A DNA stretch of 64,000 bases from Novosphingobium beihaiense (GTDB taxonomy: Bacteria > Pseudomonadota > Alphaproteobacteria > Sphingomonadales > Sphingomonadaceae), in contig NZ_JALHLG010000003.1 in NCBI RefSeq assembly GCF_022832375.1, forward strand, positions 372,001-436,000, in the 5' to 3' direction. The notes under the pieces were generated by a model. That model was not told the origin of the DNA and made no database searches. It saw only the letters and a program-made list of their open reading frames with translations. Position 1 is the stretch's first letter. Each line of letters begins with the position of its first letter. This document shows positions 8,885 to 20,300 of this stretch, piece after piece. Both the position numbers and the translations under genes were made by a program.

Positions 8885-11884
8885 ATGGCCGCCTGCCGGT
8901 ATCTGCTGTTGTTTCCCACGCTGCTGGCCCTGACGCCCGCCGCGCAGGCGCGCACAGCGGCCTTCGCCATTCCCGGCGGTTCGCTCGCCCCCGCGCTGAC
9001 GGCCTTTTCCAAAGCCACGGGCATCCAGGTCATTGCCGATCCGGCAGTGCTGAAAGGGCTGCGGACGCGCGGCGTGCGCGGCACCATGCCGGAGGAACGC
9101 GCGCTCGCTGCGCTGCTGCGCGGAACTGGCCTGACGTACCGCCGCAAGGGTGGCGTGGTGCTGATCCTGCCCGGCCACCTGCCGGACGCATCCGGGCTGC
9201 CACGAACCGCCAAGCACACCGCGCCGGGAACAGCAAGCCGAAGCGCCGGACACCGCCAAACCGGGGCCGACACCCCGATTACCGTCATCGGCCAGCGCTT
9301 TGCAGACCAGCGCGCACTTGATGCCAAGCGGCGCATGCGCAACATCGCCGACGCCCTTTCCATCGACGAAGTCCGCCGTTTGCCGGACAGCACAGTGGCC
9401 GACGCCATGCGCCGCATTCCCGGCGTCTCGGTGCTGCCGGTAGCCGACAACGAACATCCGCGCGACGTGCCGATTGCACCCGTCGTGCGCGGACTGACGC
9501 AGGCCTACAACAACGTTACGATCGACGGCATGCCGATTGCCTCCACCGGCATCCCCGATGCCGGTTCCAACAGCGCCAGCCGGGGCGTGCGGCTCGACAT
9601 CCTGCCCGCTTCGGCCGTCAGCCGCCTGCTGGTGATCAAGACTTTCACGCCCGACCTCGATCCCAATGCGATCGGCGGCGCGATAGACCTGCAGACCCGC
9701 AGCGCATTCGGCAACCACGGTGCCCCTTTCCTTTCGCTCGAAGCCGGTCTCGCCAGACCCAGCCGCCATTCGCAAGTACAGCCCCAGTCCGAACTGGGCC
9801 CGCACGCCACTGCCACTGCAAGCCGGACTTTCGGCCCCGATCACCGTTTCGGCGTGGTGATATCGGCCAGCTACCGCCATCTCGACAACAACAGCGACGT
9901 CCACGGAACGTCCGACAGCGGCTACCTCAACTTTTACAAGGATGACGGCACGCGGGCCGAAAGCGGCAGCACCGGCAACGGCATTCCCGTGCCCCGGCAG
10001 GACAAGTACTGGTACAATGGCAGCGACCGCAGGCAATGGGGCGTCACGGCCCGGGCGGAAGCCGATCTCGGCACGCTTCGCCTGTCCGCACTCGCCGCCG
10101 ATCTCGTCTTTCGCGATGGCTTTACGCGTAACGAAATCATCATCGACCCTGAAGGCCCCGGTGCCGCCGATCAGACCGCAACATCAGGCCGGTTCGAGGC
10201 GGGGGCCATCCAGACGGGTTACCGCCACGGCATCACCCGCAACGAGACACAGATTGCGAGGTTCGGCGCGGCATGGTCTCCCGGCGAAGAGGACCGGATA
10301 ACAATCGACGCCAGCTTCTCTCGCGCGATGATGCGCGAACGCTATGACATGGTGAAATTCACTGCCGGGCTGGATGCCGAAGGCAAGTCCACCGGCTCGC
10401 CCTTGCTCGGCTTTGCATACGATACGGCCCCCTTGCAGTTCAGCTTCAACCCGCCACCCTCCGCCTATACCGACCTTTCGCTTTATGCCGCGGACTATTG
10501 GCGGCACCGCAGCCGCACGGCGGATTCGCGCATCGAGGCGCTGCGAGCCGGGTGGCGGCACAATACGGACCGCGGAAACCGCGGCTTCGGGTTCGCCACC
10601 GGCGTATCCGCCACACGGTCCACCTATGCCTACGGTTTCAGCAATGAGGCCTATGAAACCACCGATCGCGGGCTAACGCTGGCCGACGCCGGATATGTCA
10701 GTGCGGTAAGGCTGCCGTTCAACCAGAACGGCCTGCCCCTGCTCGTCATCGATCCGGCGCGTGCCTGGCAAATGTTCGAAGACAACCGCAGTGTGATAAC
10801 CCGCACCGACAACGAGGCTGATGAACTGCAAAACGACTTCCGGCATGCGGAAAGCTCGCTGGACGGCTATGGCATGATCCGGTTCGCCTCCGGCCGCTTT
10901 GAGGCTCTGGCCGGGGCGCGGCTCGACTACACCCGGCTGTCGACCCGGGGATACATCGGCGTGGCCGATACCTGGTCACCCCACCAGTCGTCTGCGCACT
11001 ATGTGCAATTGCTGCCTTCGGTCCTCGTGAATTTCCGCCTCGCCGCCGGATTGCGCCTGCGCGCCGGTTACAGCCGCACGATCAGCCGCCCCAGTTACGA
11101 GGACTATGCGCCGCGATCCTCGATCGATTTCGCAACGGGCGCCACGCCCGGAGACGGCGATGCACAGGGCGTTTCCGTCCGGCTCGGCAATCCCGGAATA
11201 AAACCGCGTCTCTCGGACAATTTCGACCTGAGCGCCGAATGGACGCTGCCGGGCGCGTGGGATGGCATGGTCTCCGCCGCCGCGTTCCACAAGGCGATCC
11301 GCAACGAGATCTTCGACGCCACTACCACCGGCTACACATATGGCGGCGTCTACTACCGGTTCGCCCGTGTTTTCCGCCCCGCAAACGCCACCGCCGCGCA
11401 TATTTCGGGGCTGGAACTAAGCGCTGTCGTAGGATCGCTGGAGCCCGTTACGCCGCTGCTGCGCCATGTCGGTTTCAGCGCGAACTGGACTCTGCTGGAC
11501 GGCAAATTGACCGTGCCGCTGAAGAACGGCTCGGTTCGGGCGCTTCATCGGCTGGTCGGCCAGCCCGGGGAAATCCGCAACCTCAGCGTGTTTTTCAACG
11601 ACAACGGCTTCGAACTGCGCGGCGCCATGAACTGGACCGGGCGTGCCCTGCGCAGCATCGTGCCCGGCAGGCCGTGGGAAGATGCCTATTGGGCGCCTCG
11701 CCGCCAGTTCGACATGCAGGCCCGCTATCACTTCACCCGGGGCTTCAGCGTGATCCTCGACGTGTCCAACCTGACAGAGGAACGCCTGACCAGCCTTACC
11801 GGCCCCGGCATGGCATGGCTCAAGGACAGCTACTCAGTGCCCCGTACCATTCGCCTGAGCCTGCACTGGGGCCTGAACCGCTAA
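8885..11884 (+). CDS. TonB-dependent transducer with N-terminal STN domain
   Basis: This 999-residue outer-membrane receptor has a short signal peptide (ending TPAAQA). An STN signalling domain follows (about residues 25-100, FAIPGGSLAPALTAFSKATG), then a plug domain (about 135-280, with RRLPDSTVADAMRRIPGVSV and a VVRGL block) and a long beta-barrel. The plug/barrel resembles the TonB-Xanth-Caul subfamily (TIGR01782), often used for carbohydrates or other nutrients rather than siderophores. The STN domain fits the fecI/fecR pair immediately upstream. The final residues are GLNR, so the usual terminal aromatic residue is missing. The ligand cannot be deduced; the divergent GDPD cluster is a possible hint. 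Confidence 0.92.
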   Translation: MAACRYLLLFPTLLALTPAAQARTAAFAIPGGSLAPALTAFSKATGIQVIADPAVLKGLRTRGVRGTMPEERALAALLRGTGLTYRRKGGVVLILPGHLPDASGLPRTAKHTAPGTASRSAGHRQTGADTPITVIGQRFADQRALDAKRRMRNIADALSIDEVRRLPDSTVADAMRRIPGVSVLPVADNEHPRDVPIAPVVRGLTQAYNNVTIDGMPIASTGIPDAGSNSASRGVRLDILPASAVSRLLVIKTFTPDLDPNAIGGAIDLQTRSAFGNHGAPFLSLEAGLARPSRHSQVQPQSELGPHATATASRTFGPDHRFGVVISASYRHLDNNSDVHGTSDSGYLNFYKDDGTRAESGSTGNGIPVPRQDKYWYNGSDRRQWGVTARAEADLGTLRLSALAADLVFRDGFTRNEIIIDPEGPGAADQTATSGRFEAGAIQTGYRHGITRNETQIARFGAAWSPGEEDRITIDASFSRAMMRERYDMVKFTAGLDAEGKSTGSPLLGFAYDTAPLQFSFNPPPSAYTDLSLYAADYWRHRSRTADSRIEALRAGWRHNTDRGNRGFGFATGVSATRSTYAYGFSNEAYETTDRGLTLADAGYVSAVRLPFNQNGLPLLVIDPARAWQMFEDNRSVITRTDNEADELQNDFRHAESSLDGYGMIRFASGRFEALAGARLDYTRLSTRGYIGVADTWSPHQSSAHYVQLLPSVLVNFRLAAGLRLRAGYSRTISRPSYEDYAPRSSIDFATGATPGDGDAQGVSVRLGNPGIKPRLSDNFDLSAEWTLPGAWDGMVSAAAFHKAIRNEIFDATTTGYTYGGVYYRFARVFRPANATAAHISGLELSAVVGSLEPVTPLLRHVGFSANWTLLDGKLTVPLKNGSVRALHRLVGQPGEIRNLSVFFNDNGFELRGAMNWTGRALRSIVPGRPWEDAYWAPRRQFDMQARYHFTRGFSVILDVSNLTEERLTSLTGPGMAWLKDSYSVPRTIRLSLHWGLNR

Positions 11885-11891
11885 GGGAAAT

Positions 11892-11930
11892 GCGTCCGGG
11901 CAGAACCATGGGGGAATCCCGCCCGGACGC
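11892..11930. terminator. Bidirectional hairpin between the convergent TBDT and GDPD genes
   Basis: GCGTCCGGGC (11892-11901) and GCCCGGACGC (11921-11930) form a perfect 10-bp GC-rich stem. It lies 7 bp after the transducer stop and 10 bp before the GDPD stop on the other strand, so it can serve both genes. No long T-run is present. Confidence 0.6.
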
Positions 11931-11940
11931 GCCGCCCGGC

Positions 11941-12837
11941 TCAGCGCCGGGCCACTCTGCCCGCCAGCCCGCAGGTTTTCAGATAGCGGCGCAACAAGGC
12001 CGGGTAGTCAGTCTGGATATTCGTGACGCCCATCGCACGCAGACCTTTCAGCCTGTCGCAGGCATCGGGATCGTGCCGGGCCAGGCTCTCGTCGGTATCG
12101 CCCAGCGCATTGGCCCAGATCCGCGCGGGCATGGCCGCGATGGCACGGCTCGCGGCCCGTGTGAGCGACTGGGGATCGCCATGGACGATCCGCACCCGCG
12201 CCAGATCGCGGTTGATCGCATCGAGCGTGGTCTCCGTGCGCAGGCGCGTCATCACCTGAAGGCCGGGCGCCAACACCGAGGCCGCCCGCAGGGTGGTGCT
12301 GTCGCTATCGAACATTTCCACCTGATCGAGCATGCCGAGCGCCTGCACCACGGCGATCACCGGCCCCACGCGATCGGTCTTCATATCGAGATCGACAAGC
12401 ACGCGCCCGCATGTGTGCATCAGAAACTGCTGCAAGGTGGGCGGCGGCGCGTCCGTGCCCTTGAGGCGCAGCTTGCGCAGATCCGCATAGGATATGTCCT
12501 CGCTGCCGCCGATGCCGCCGGTCATTCGCTCCACGGTGTGGTCGTGCATGATATAGGGCACGCCGTCGGTCGTGACGTGGACATCGGTTTCCACGAAGTC
12601 GGCCTTGGCCGCCACCGCCTCATCGATAGCCGCAAGCGAATTTTCCGGCGCCTTGAGATGGCCGCCGCGATGGGCCGCGATCATCATCCGCCCGGCGGGG
12701 TTCGCCCAGTGCCGCTCCAGCGCCGCGATGCGCCGCGTCTTGCCGCAAAACGGCGCCGCCAGAACGGGTGTTGCGGCCATGGCCAGCACGCCTGCCAGCG
12801 CGGCTTTGGCCGCGACTTTGGCCAATATCGGGATCAT
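11941..12837 (-). CDS. Glycerophosphodiester phosphodiesterase (GDPD), exported
   Basis: This 298-residue protein has a signal peptide (ending PVLAAP) and one GDPD TIM-barrel domain. The active-site signature is IAAHRGGHLKAPENSLAAI, followed by ETDVHVTTDG and MHDHTVERMTGG, which supply the two catalytic histidines and the acidic metal ligands. GDPDs hydrolyse glycerophosphodiesters to glycerol-3-phosphate and an alcohol; the signal peptide puts this reaction in the periplasm. It is the last gene of a leftward GDPD-TBDT-GDPD run, 83 bp after the TBDT, with a hairpin between them that may reduce its expression. Confidence 0.9.
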   Translation of the reverse strand: MIPILAKVAAKAALAGVLAMAATPVLAAPFCGKTRRIAALERHWANPAGRMMIAAHRGGHLKAPENSLAAIDEAVAAKADFVETDVHVTTDGVPYIMHDHTVERMTGGIGGSEDISYADLRKLRLKGTDAPPPTLQQFLMHTCGRVLVDLDMKTDRVGPVIAVVQALGMLDQVEMFDSDSTTLRAASVLAPGLQVMTRLRTETTLDAINRDLARVRIVHGDPQSLTRAASRAIAAMPARIWANALGDTDESLARHDPDACDRLKGLRAMGVTNIQTDYPALLRRYLKTCGLAGRVARR

Positions 12838-12874
12838 ACGGTTTCCTGTCCGGCTTCGCTTTTGAAAACGGCAA

Positions 12875-12912
12875 GGGACGATCCGCCACGAAGCCAGGCC
12901 GCGGATCGTCCC
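12875..12912. terminator. Intra-operon hairpin after the TBDT (12921-15650)
   Basis: GGGACGATCCGC (12875-12886) and GCGGATCGTCCC (12901-12912) are a perfect 12-bp inverted repeat with a 14-base loop. It lies just past the TBDT stop and before the GDPD start. On the transcribed strand it is followed by TTGCCGTTTT, a modest T-rich tract. It probably acts as a partial terminator or as a 3' stabiliser that sets the receptor/enzyme ratio. Confidence 0.6.
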
Positions 12913-12920
12913 TGTCAGGT

Positions 12921-15650
12921 TCAGAAGCGGCAGTTCACGCCCAGCCAGAGCACGCGGCCCTTCTGGCTGCGTTCGGCCACGAGGCGGCCCGAGGGCATCT
13001 TGCGGTAATATTCGATGTTCGACTTGGCGAGGTTCTGGCCCTCGGCAATGATCGTCACGCCATCGAGGATCGTGTAGCGCACTTGCGCCGAGATCTCGCC
13101 GCGATGCTTGCTGAAGATATCGAAGACCTGCGAATCCTCGTTGATCGATTTCAGGTAGTCGTCGACGTAGTTGTACGCCACCGAGGCCCCGAACCGCTCG
13201 GTTTCATAGGATACCGTGGCATTGGCGAGGAACTTGGGCTGGCCTTCCAGACCGTTGACCTGGCGGATCGATTCGTCCGACTGGATCACCGTCTGCTCGC
13301 CGTCGATGAACGTCGCGTTGGCGGCGACGACGAAGTTGCGCAGGAAGCCCGGGGCCAAATCGTGCATGTCCTGGCGCAGCCCGACTTCGATGCCCTTCAC
13401 CGATGCAGCGTGCGAGTTCATCGGCGTGGAGATGCGGGCGGTATAGGTCTCGCCTTCGTATTCGAACCCGTCCTGCGTGATGTTCTGCATGAAGATCAGG
13501 TTCTTGATATCTTTATAGAACCCGGCGATCGAGATCATGCTGCCCGGGGTCGGATACCATTCGAGCGACAAGTCGAAATTGTTCGACGTGCGCGGCTTGA
13601 GATCGGGGTTGCCGCGCGTGATGGAGATGTAATTCTCCTCGCTGTCTTCCGGCAGGCCGATCGATTCCCCGATCGCGTAGTAATTGTAGTTCGGGCGGCC
13701 GATGGTCTTGCTGTACCCGGCGCGCACGATCACCCCGTTGCCGAAGTCGTAGCTCGCGATCACCGAGGGCAGCAGGTAGTCGTAAGACGCCTTCCGGTTG
13801 GTGCGGACATATTGCGCGGCCGAATTGGGCTCGGCCGGAAGATTGTCGTCCTGCGACCACAGATCGATATCGGTCTTGGTCTTGTCGTAGCGCAGACCCG
13901 CCCGGATATAGAAGCTGTCGGTCCGGTAAGCGGCCTCGGCGTAAGCGGCGGTGACTTTCTCGTTCAGCTGGTAGTCGTCGCTGATATCGTCGTCGCTGTT
14001 GTCGTCGGTGCTGGGATAGCCCGCCGCCGCCCAGGCGGTGCGATAGGCGGCATCGTCGATGAACAGGAAATCGACATCGGGATCGGTGGTCGGCTCGGTC
14101 ACGCCGCGCACGAAGTCCACCATGGTACGCTTGTTGCCTTCGGCATCGAGCAGCTTGCCGCTCTCGCGGCCCTCGTCATAGGACTGGTCGGTGTTCTGGA
14201 AGCTGCCGCCCACATTGAAGCCGAAGCCGCGGTCGTCAGCGCCGAAGTTGTAATCGAGATTGCCGCCCACGAACGTCAGATTCTGCGCCGCGCGCTGGGT
14301 GATGTGCTGGATGTAGCCTTCGGTATAGTTCGCCGGATCGTTATCGTAAGCCGGATCGTAGAACGAGAGCACCGGATAGCCCCGGCTGAGGTCGTAGGAG
14401 AAACCGCCCTCGGCGCTGGTGCTGGTCCCGAACTTGGAACGGTCGCGGATCGTGTTGAGCCGCGCGCGCGAATGGGTGGCGCGCAAGTGCCCGGCGAGCG
14501 GGCCGCCCAGATCCTGATCGAGCATGCCCGAGACCACGAACGTCTCGCGCTTCTGCGGCTGGTGCGAATAGCCGAGCGAAGTCTTGCCCCTCGCCCATTC
14601 GCCCGAAGTCGCCGTCTGGTTGGCGGGCACGGTGCCGGTATCGGCGCTGGCGAGGTACTCGTTCCGGATCTCGTCTTCCTTCTGGTAGAAGTATCCGGTG
14701 TAGATCGAGGCGTAAGTCGCCTTGCCGGGGTTGTATTCCAGCTTCATCACGCCCGAGCCGCGCGTCACGTTGTCGTCGTAGATGAAGATCTGGTTGCGCG
14801 CGGCGGTGGGATAGCCGTTGGTGTTGCCGAGATCGTTGTAGTCGTCGATCTCCTCGCCGGTGTCGTTGTCATAGAGGCGGTAGCTGGAATCGACCGCGCC
14901 CGGCTTCTGGTCGTAATTGCTCGAATAGTACTTCGAGAATGAGCCCGAAACGACAATGCCGAAATCGTGGTTCTGGCCGAAGGTGCTGCTGAACGTGGCG
15001 TCCGCGCGCACGTTCTGGCCCTGATCGACGTCGAGCGAACCGGCGGTCGAATTGTCGCCGATCGAGGCGCGCGCGACCAGCGTGGTCTTGCCGGTGTCGA
15101 AGGCGCTGGCGGTGATCAGGTCGAGCTGGCCGCTCAGCGCGTGCGGGTCGAGATTGGCGGTGATCGTCTTGATCGCATCAATCCGGCTGACGAACGAGGG
15201 CGGCAGCAGCTCGATCCGCGCACCGCGGCTGTCCGAAGAGGTGGTGGCCAGCGGCAGGCTGTCGATCGTAACGAGGTTGTAGGCCGAACCGATGCCGCGG
15301 ATCATCACGCTTTCGGCAAGATCGGGCGAGCGGTCGTTGGACGTGCCGAAGTCCGGCACGAGCGCGAGGCCGGGAATGCGCTGGGCGACCTGGGCGATGG
15401 TGAGATCGGGCAGCAGCCCGGCCTGATCCTGCGCGATCGAGTCGGTGATGCCGACCGCGCTGCGCTTGGCCTCGATGGTGGCGGTGTTCGACGAGCGGTA
15501 GCCGGTCACGACGATGGCGGAGGCTTGCGCGTCCTTCTCCTTCTTCTGCTGCTCCGCATCTGCGGTCTGCGCATGCAGCGGCGTGGCGAGAAGACCGGCG
15601 ACCAGCGCCGAAACGGCGGCGGCGGATGAGAACGTAAGCGTGCGTTTCAT
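12921..15650 (-). CDS. TonB-dependent receptor flanked by two GDPD genes
   Basis: This 909-residue receptor has a signal peptide (ending PLHAQ), a TonB-box-like region (ASAIVVTGYRSS) and a plug (AQVAQRIPGLALVPDFG, VMIRGIGSAYNLVTIDSLPL). The beta-barrel ends in NCRF, with the expected terminal Phe. No STN domain is present, so it is a transporter only. The plug/barrel style is TonB-Xanth-Caul-like. It sits between two exported GDPDs transcribed in the same direction (69 and 83 bp gaps), which suggests uptake of glycerophosphodiesters, of phospholipid head-group compounds or of their products. This substrate is inferred from context only. Confidence 0.92.
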   Translation of the reverse strand: MKRTLTFSSAAAVSALVAGLLATPLHAQTADAEQQKKEKDAQASAIVVTGYRSSNTATIEAKRSAVGITDSIAQDQAGLLPDLTIAQVAQRIPGLALVPDFGTSNDRSPDLAESVMIRGIGSAYNLVTIDSLPLATTSSDSRGARIELLPPSFVSRIDAIKTITANLDPHALSGQLDLITASAFDTGKTTLVARASIGDNSTAGSLDVDQGQNVRADATFSSTFGQNHDFGIVVSGSFSKYYSSNYDQKPGAVDSSYRLYDNDTGEEIDDYNDLGNTNGYPTAARNQIFIYDDNVTRGSGVMKLEYNPGKATYASIYTGYFYQKEDEIRNEYLASADTGTVPANQTATSGEWARGKTSLGYSHQPQKRETFVVSGMLDQDLGGPLAGHLRATHSRARLNTIRDRSKFGTSTSAEGGFSYDLSRGYPVLSFYDPAYDNDPANYTEGYIQHITQRAAQNLTFVGGNLDYNFGADDRGFGFNVGGSFQNTDQSYDEGRESGKLLDAEGNKRTMVDFVRGVTEPTTDPDVDFLFIDDAAYRTAWAAAGYPSTDDNSDDDISDDYQLNEKVTAAYAEAAYRTDSFYIRAGLRYDKTKTDIDLWSQDDNLPAEPNSAAQYVRTNRKASYDYLLPSVIASYDFGNGVIVRAGYSKTIGRPNYNYYAIGESIGLPEDSEENYISITRGNPDLKPRTSNNFDLSLEWYPTPGSMISIAGFYKDIKNLIFMQNITQDGFEYEGETYTARISTPMNSHAASVKGIEVGLRQDMHDLAPGFLRNFVVAANATFIDGEQTVIQSDESIRQVNGLEGQPKFLANATVSYETERFGASVAYNYVDDYLKSINEDSQVFDIFSKHRGEISAQVRYTILDGVTIIAEGQNLAKSNIEYYRKMPSGRLVAERSQKGRVLWLGVNCRF

Positions 15651-15719
15651 AGGTACAGGTATCCTGTTGATCGGAAGACAGGTGTCAGGGAGGGTGGAAA
15701 AGGAAGGGCGCGGCGAGCG

Positions 15720-16751
15720 TCAGCCGCCCGGACAGCTTAAGGCGCGGCGGTCCGTTCGCCGGAGATAGGCCTTGAGCCTGACCGGCGCGTCGGTCTGGAT
15801 GGCATCGACGCCGAGCGCCACCAGCCTGCCCCAGACCGCGTCCGGATCATGAACCGCATCGGTATCGGAAAAGGCGCGGCCAGCCAGACTGTCCACCCAG
15901 TAGCGGGCGCAGCGGGCATGGATCAGCGGCGTCATGACCGGCGCAAAGGCGCGGTCCTTGACGTCGATTTCATAGCCGACGGGGCGGACCGGATCGTAGG
16001 CGGCCACGGCCATGGCCGGATCGGCCTTGATATACGGTTCGCGCAGGATCGGCATGAAGTGCACGTCCTGCAACCAGGGCGCCAGTTCGCGCACCTGTTC
16101 GAGCGGCGCCTCGGCCTTGAACAGCACTTGCGCCCGCCCGCCGGCGGCATCGATCATCGCGAGAATAGCCGGAGACAGCGGCACTTTGGCGTCGATGTTG
16201 ATAAGGATACGGTCCTTCGCCGCGCGCAGGGCCTCTTCGAAAGTGGGAATGCGCCGCGCGGTCAGCGGCGCGGGCTCGTCGCCCCTGCGGCCCTTCCCCT
16301 CCCGCAAGTGCAGCTTGCGCAGGTCCGCCCAGTCGAGATCGGAAACGTTGCCGGTGCCCTCGGTCATGCGATCGACAGTGGCATCGTGCATCAGCACCAG
16401 CTTGCCGTCGCGCGTGGCGCGCACGTCCAGCTCCACCATGTCGATGCCCGCCGCGATGCAGGCGCGAATGGCATCGAGGCTGTTTTCCGAGGTGCCTTTC
16501 CAGCAGGCCCGGTGCGCGACGACCATCACGGTCCCGTCCGGCCCGGCCAGACGCCGTTCGAGTTCCGCCTTGCGCACCGGAACGCGCGCCGCCGCAACCG
16601 GCAGCGCAAGCACGGCGGATGCCAGCACGGCCATCAACGCCAACAAGGCGCCTGCAAAAGATGCCCGTGGCGAACGCCTGTGAACCGGACGCACGCCGCC
16701 AGCTCGCCAGCCCGCATGGGCCAGCGACGGTACGCTGCAAGAAAACTGCAC
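15720..16751 (-). CDS. Second glycerophosphodiester phosphodiesterase family protein
   Basis: The reading frame gives 343 residues from the ATG at 16749-16751. A GTG at 16692-16694 would give a shorter, more typical signal sequence (VRPVHRRSPRASFAGALLAL and the hydrophobic stretch after it), so the start is uncertain. The GDPD domain has VVAHRACWKGTSENSLDAI, VELDVRATRDG and LMHDATVDRMTEGTG, so the catalytic histidines and acidic ligands are kept. HRACWKG replaces the usual HRG-G, a variation in the active-site loop. It is probably periplasmic. It is the first gene of the leftward GDPD-TBDT-GDPD run. Confidence 0.87.
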   Translation of the reverse strand: MQFSCSVPSLAHAGWRAGGVRPVHRRSPRASFAGALLALMAVLASAVLALPVAAARVPVRKAELERRLAGPDGTVMVVAHRACWKGTSENSLDAIRACIAAGIDMVELDVRATRDGKLVLMHDATVDRMTEGTGNVSDLDWADLRKLHLREGKGRRGDEPAPLTARRIPTFEEALRAAKDRILINIDAKVPLSPAILAMIDAAGGRAQVLFKAEAPLEQVRELAPWLQDVHFMPILREPYIKADPAMAVAAYDPVRPVGYEIDVKDRAFAPVMTPLIHARCARYWVDSLAGRAFSDTDAVHDPDAVWGRLVALGVDAIQTDAPVRLKAYLRRTDRRALSCPGG

Positions 16752-16940
16752 TGAACTTCCCCGTTGAAGGCCTCATTTCCCGGCCGTTCACAGACAAGAC
16801 GGGGCAGGCTAGAAAATCTGACAGGCCCCGCGCGGAAAAATTTCCGATAGCCATGGCGCCTGTCCGCATTCGGCCTGCACAGGGCAGCGCACGCCCGGAA
16901 GGCATTGCGGTCATCCACCGGCCACGGCAAAGCACCTGCC

Positions 16941-17324
16941 ATGACGCAGCGCAGGGTAAAGGTGTTCTTCGATGGCGGCTGCCGCCCCAATCCCGGCCCT
17001 GTAGAGGCTGCCGTGGTGGTGCACGGCCGTGCCTATCTGTTCGATGATCTGGGCCACGGCACAAGCAGCGACGCCGAATGGCTGGCCTTGATCAGCGCGC
17101 TGGAACTGGCGCAATCGCTGAACCTGACCGGCGTAGACCTGATCGGCGATGCGCGCGGGGTGATCGAACAGGCCAACAGCGCCTTGCGCTGCGGCCAGAC
17201 CGCGCAGAGGCACGCCGCCGCATTCCTTGCCCTTGCGGCCAAAGCCCCGCCGCGCCGGGTCCGCTGGATCAAACGCGCGCAGAACCTGGCCGGGATCGCG
17301 CTGGCCGCCCGGCATCCGCGATAA
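16941..17324 (+). CDS. RNase HI-like (RVT_3) protein, fourth acidic residue missing
   Basis: The 127-residue protein has the RNase H fold pattern. VKVFFDGGCRPNPG carries the first Asp, SSDAEWLALISALELA carries the Glu, and LIGDARGVIEQAN carries the second Asp. The C-terminal block, normally N-x-x-AD-x-LA, reads QNLAGIALAARH, so the fourth catalytic Asp is replaced by Gly. It may be a divergent RNase HI paralogue with weak or no nuclease activity. The start at ATG 16941 begins directly before the first strand. It is not obviously linked to its neighbours. Confidence 0.75.
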   Translation: MTQRRVKVFFDGGCRPNPGPVEAAVVVHGRAYLFDDLGHGTSSDAEWLALISALELAQSLNLTGVDLIGDARGVIEQANSALRCGQTAQRHAAAFLALAAKAPPRRVRWIKRAQNLAGIALAARHPR

Positions 17325-17334
17325 AACCCAACGC

Positions 17335-17365
17335 TTGACTCTAACATTGTGTCAGGGTTCATACA
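17335..17365 (+). promoter_or_regulatory. MerR/CueR-type promoter-operator of the copper ATPase gene
   Basis: A -35 box TTGACT (17335-17340) is followed after about 19 bp by a poor -10 (around 17360-17365). The long spacer is characteristic of MerR-activated promoters. Between and overlapping them is a 21-bp dyad: ACTCTAAC (17338-17345), a 5-bp centre, and GTCAGGGT (17351-17358), with 6 of 8 positions paired. The CueR-like gene is the second gene of this operon, so autoregulated metal induction is expected. Confidence 0.75.
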
Positions 17366-17393
17366 GGGCAGCGTCACGCGAAGGAGATATCCG

Positions 17394-19753
<2,360 letters not shown>

Positions 19754-19757
<4 letters not shown>

Positions 19758-20167
19758 ACATCGGCCAGGCCTCGGCGAAGAGCGGCGTCTCGCAGCGCAT
19801 GATCCGCCATTACGAGCAGGTTGGCCTCATCCCGCCCCCGGCCCGGCGGGACAGCGGCTATCGCGACTATGACGAGCGCGACGTGCACCGTCTGCGTTTC
19901 GTCGCCAACGCCCGCGATCTGGGTTTCTCCGTGCCAGAGATCGGCACTCTGCTGGAGCTGTGGAACGATCAGGGGCGGGCGAGCGCCGAAGTGAAGAACA
20001 TGGCCCTTACCCACATCGGAACGCTCGACGGGAAGATCGCCCAGTTGCAGGCTATGCGCGCAACCCTGCAAGACCTCGCCGACCGCTGTAACGGGGACGA
20101 ACGCCCCGATTGCCCGATCCTGAGCGAGCTCGCCAAGTCCGGTGATCCACAAGCCGGTGAAGCCTGA
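19754..20167 (+). CDS. cueR: CueR-like MerR family copper-responsive regulator
   Basis: This 137-residue protein has an N-terminal MerR winged helix ([24 protein letters not shown]), a dimerisation helix and a C-terminal metal loop with Cys112 and Cys120 (CNGDERPDC). Ser77 is present. The Cys-X7-Cys spacing and Ser77 match the features of E. coli CueR that confer monovalent (Cu, Ag, Au) sensing. The start is a GTG overlapping the ATPase stop codon (GTGA). It should activate the dyad promoter upstream of the ATPase. Confidence 0.92.
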
Positions 20168-20238
20168 AACAGGCAGTCTCGGCCATGCCTGTCCGCCCAA
20201 CGTGAAAAACAGCACTGCCACGCCAGCCAATATTTGAT

Positions 20239-20257
20239 ATTGCGATTGACTCGCATT
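20239..20257 (+). promoter_or_regulatory. Fur-box-like palindrome before the TBDT/PepSY operon
   Basis: TGCGA (20241-20245), TTGAC and TCGCA (20251-20255) form a perfect short dyad inside ATTGCGATTGACTCGCATT. This resembles the TGCGA-n-TCGCA form of Fur sites seen before TBDT genes in proteobacteria. It lies 43 bp upstream of the receptor start, a position suited to repression under iron sufficiency. Confidence 0.65.
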
Positions 20258-20300
20258 AACGAGAAAAGTAGAGCCCCGGTCGAAATCAAAGGGGTATTGA

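Noticed and set aside
12768..14942. Open frame of about 720 codons on the plus strand opposite the GDPD-flanked TBDT
   Set aside because: It is antisense to a clear receptor gene, and its composition (Val, Ala, Arg, Ile repeats) has no family match.
16752..16940. PHO-box-like sequence (CTGTCAG on the minus strand near 16818-16824) before the GDPD operon
   Set aside because: Only one half-site is convincing. The second half at the required 11-bp spacing does not match CTGTCAT, so I cannot support PhoB control.
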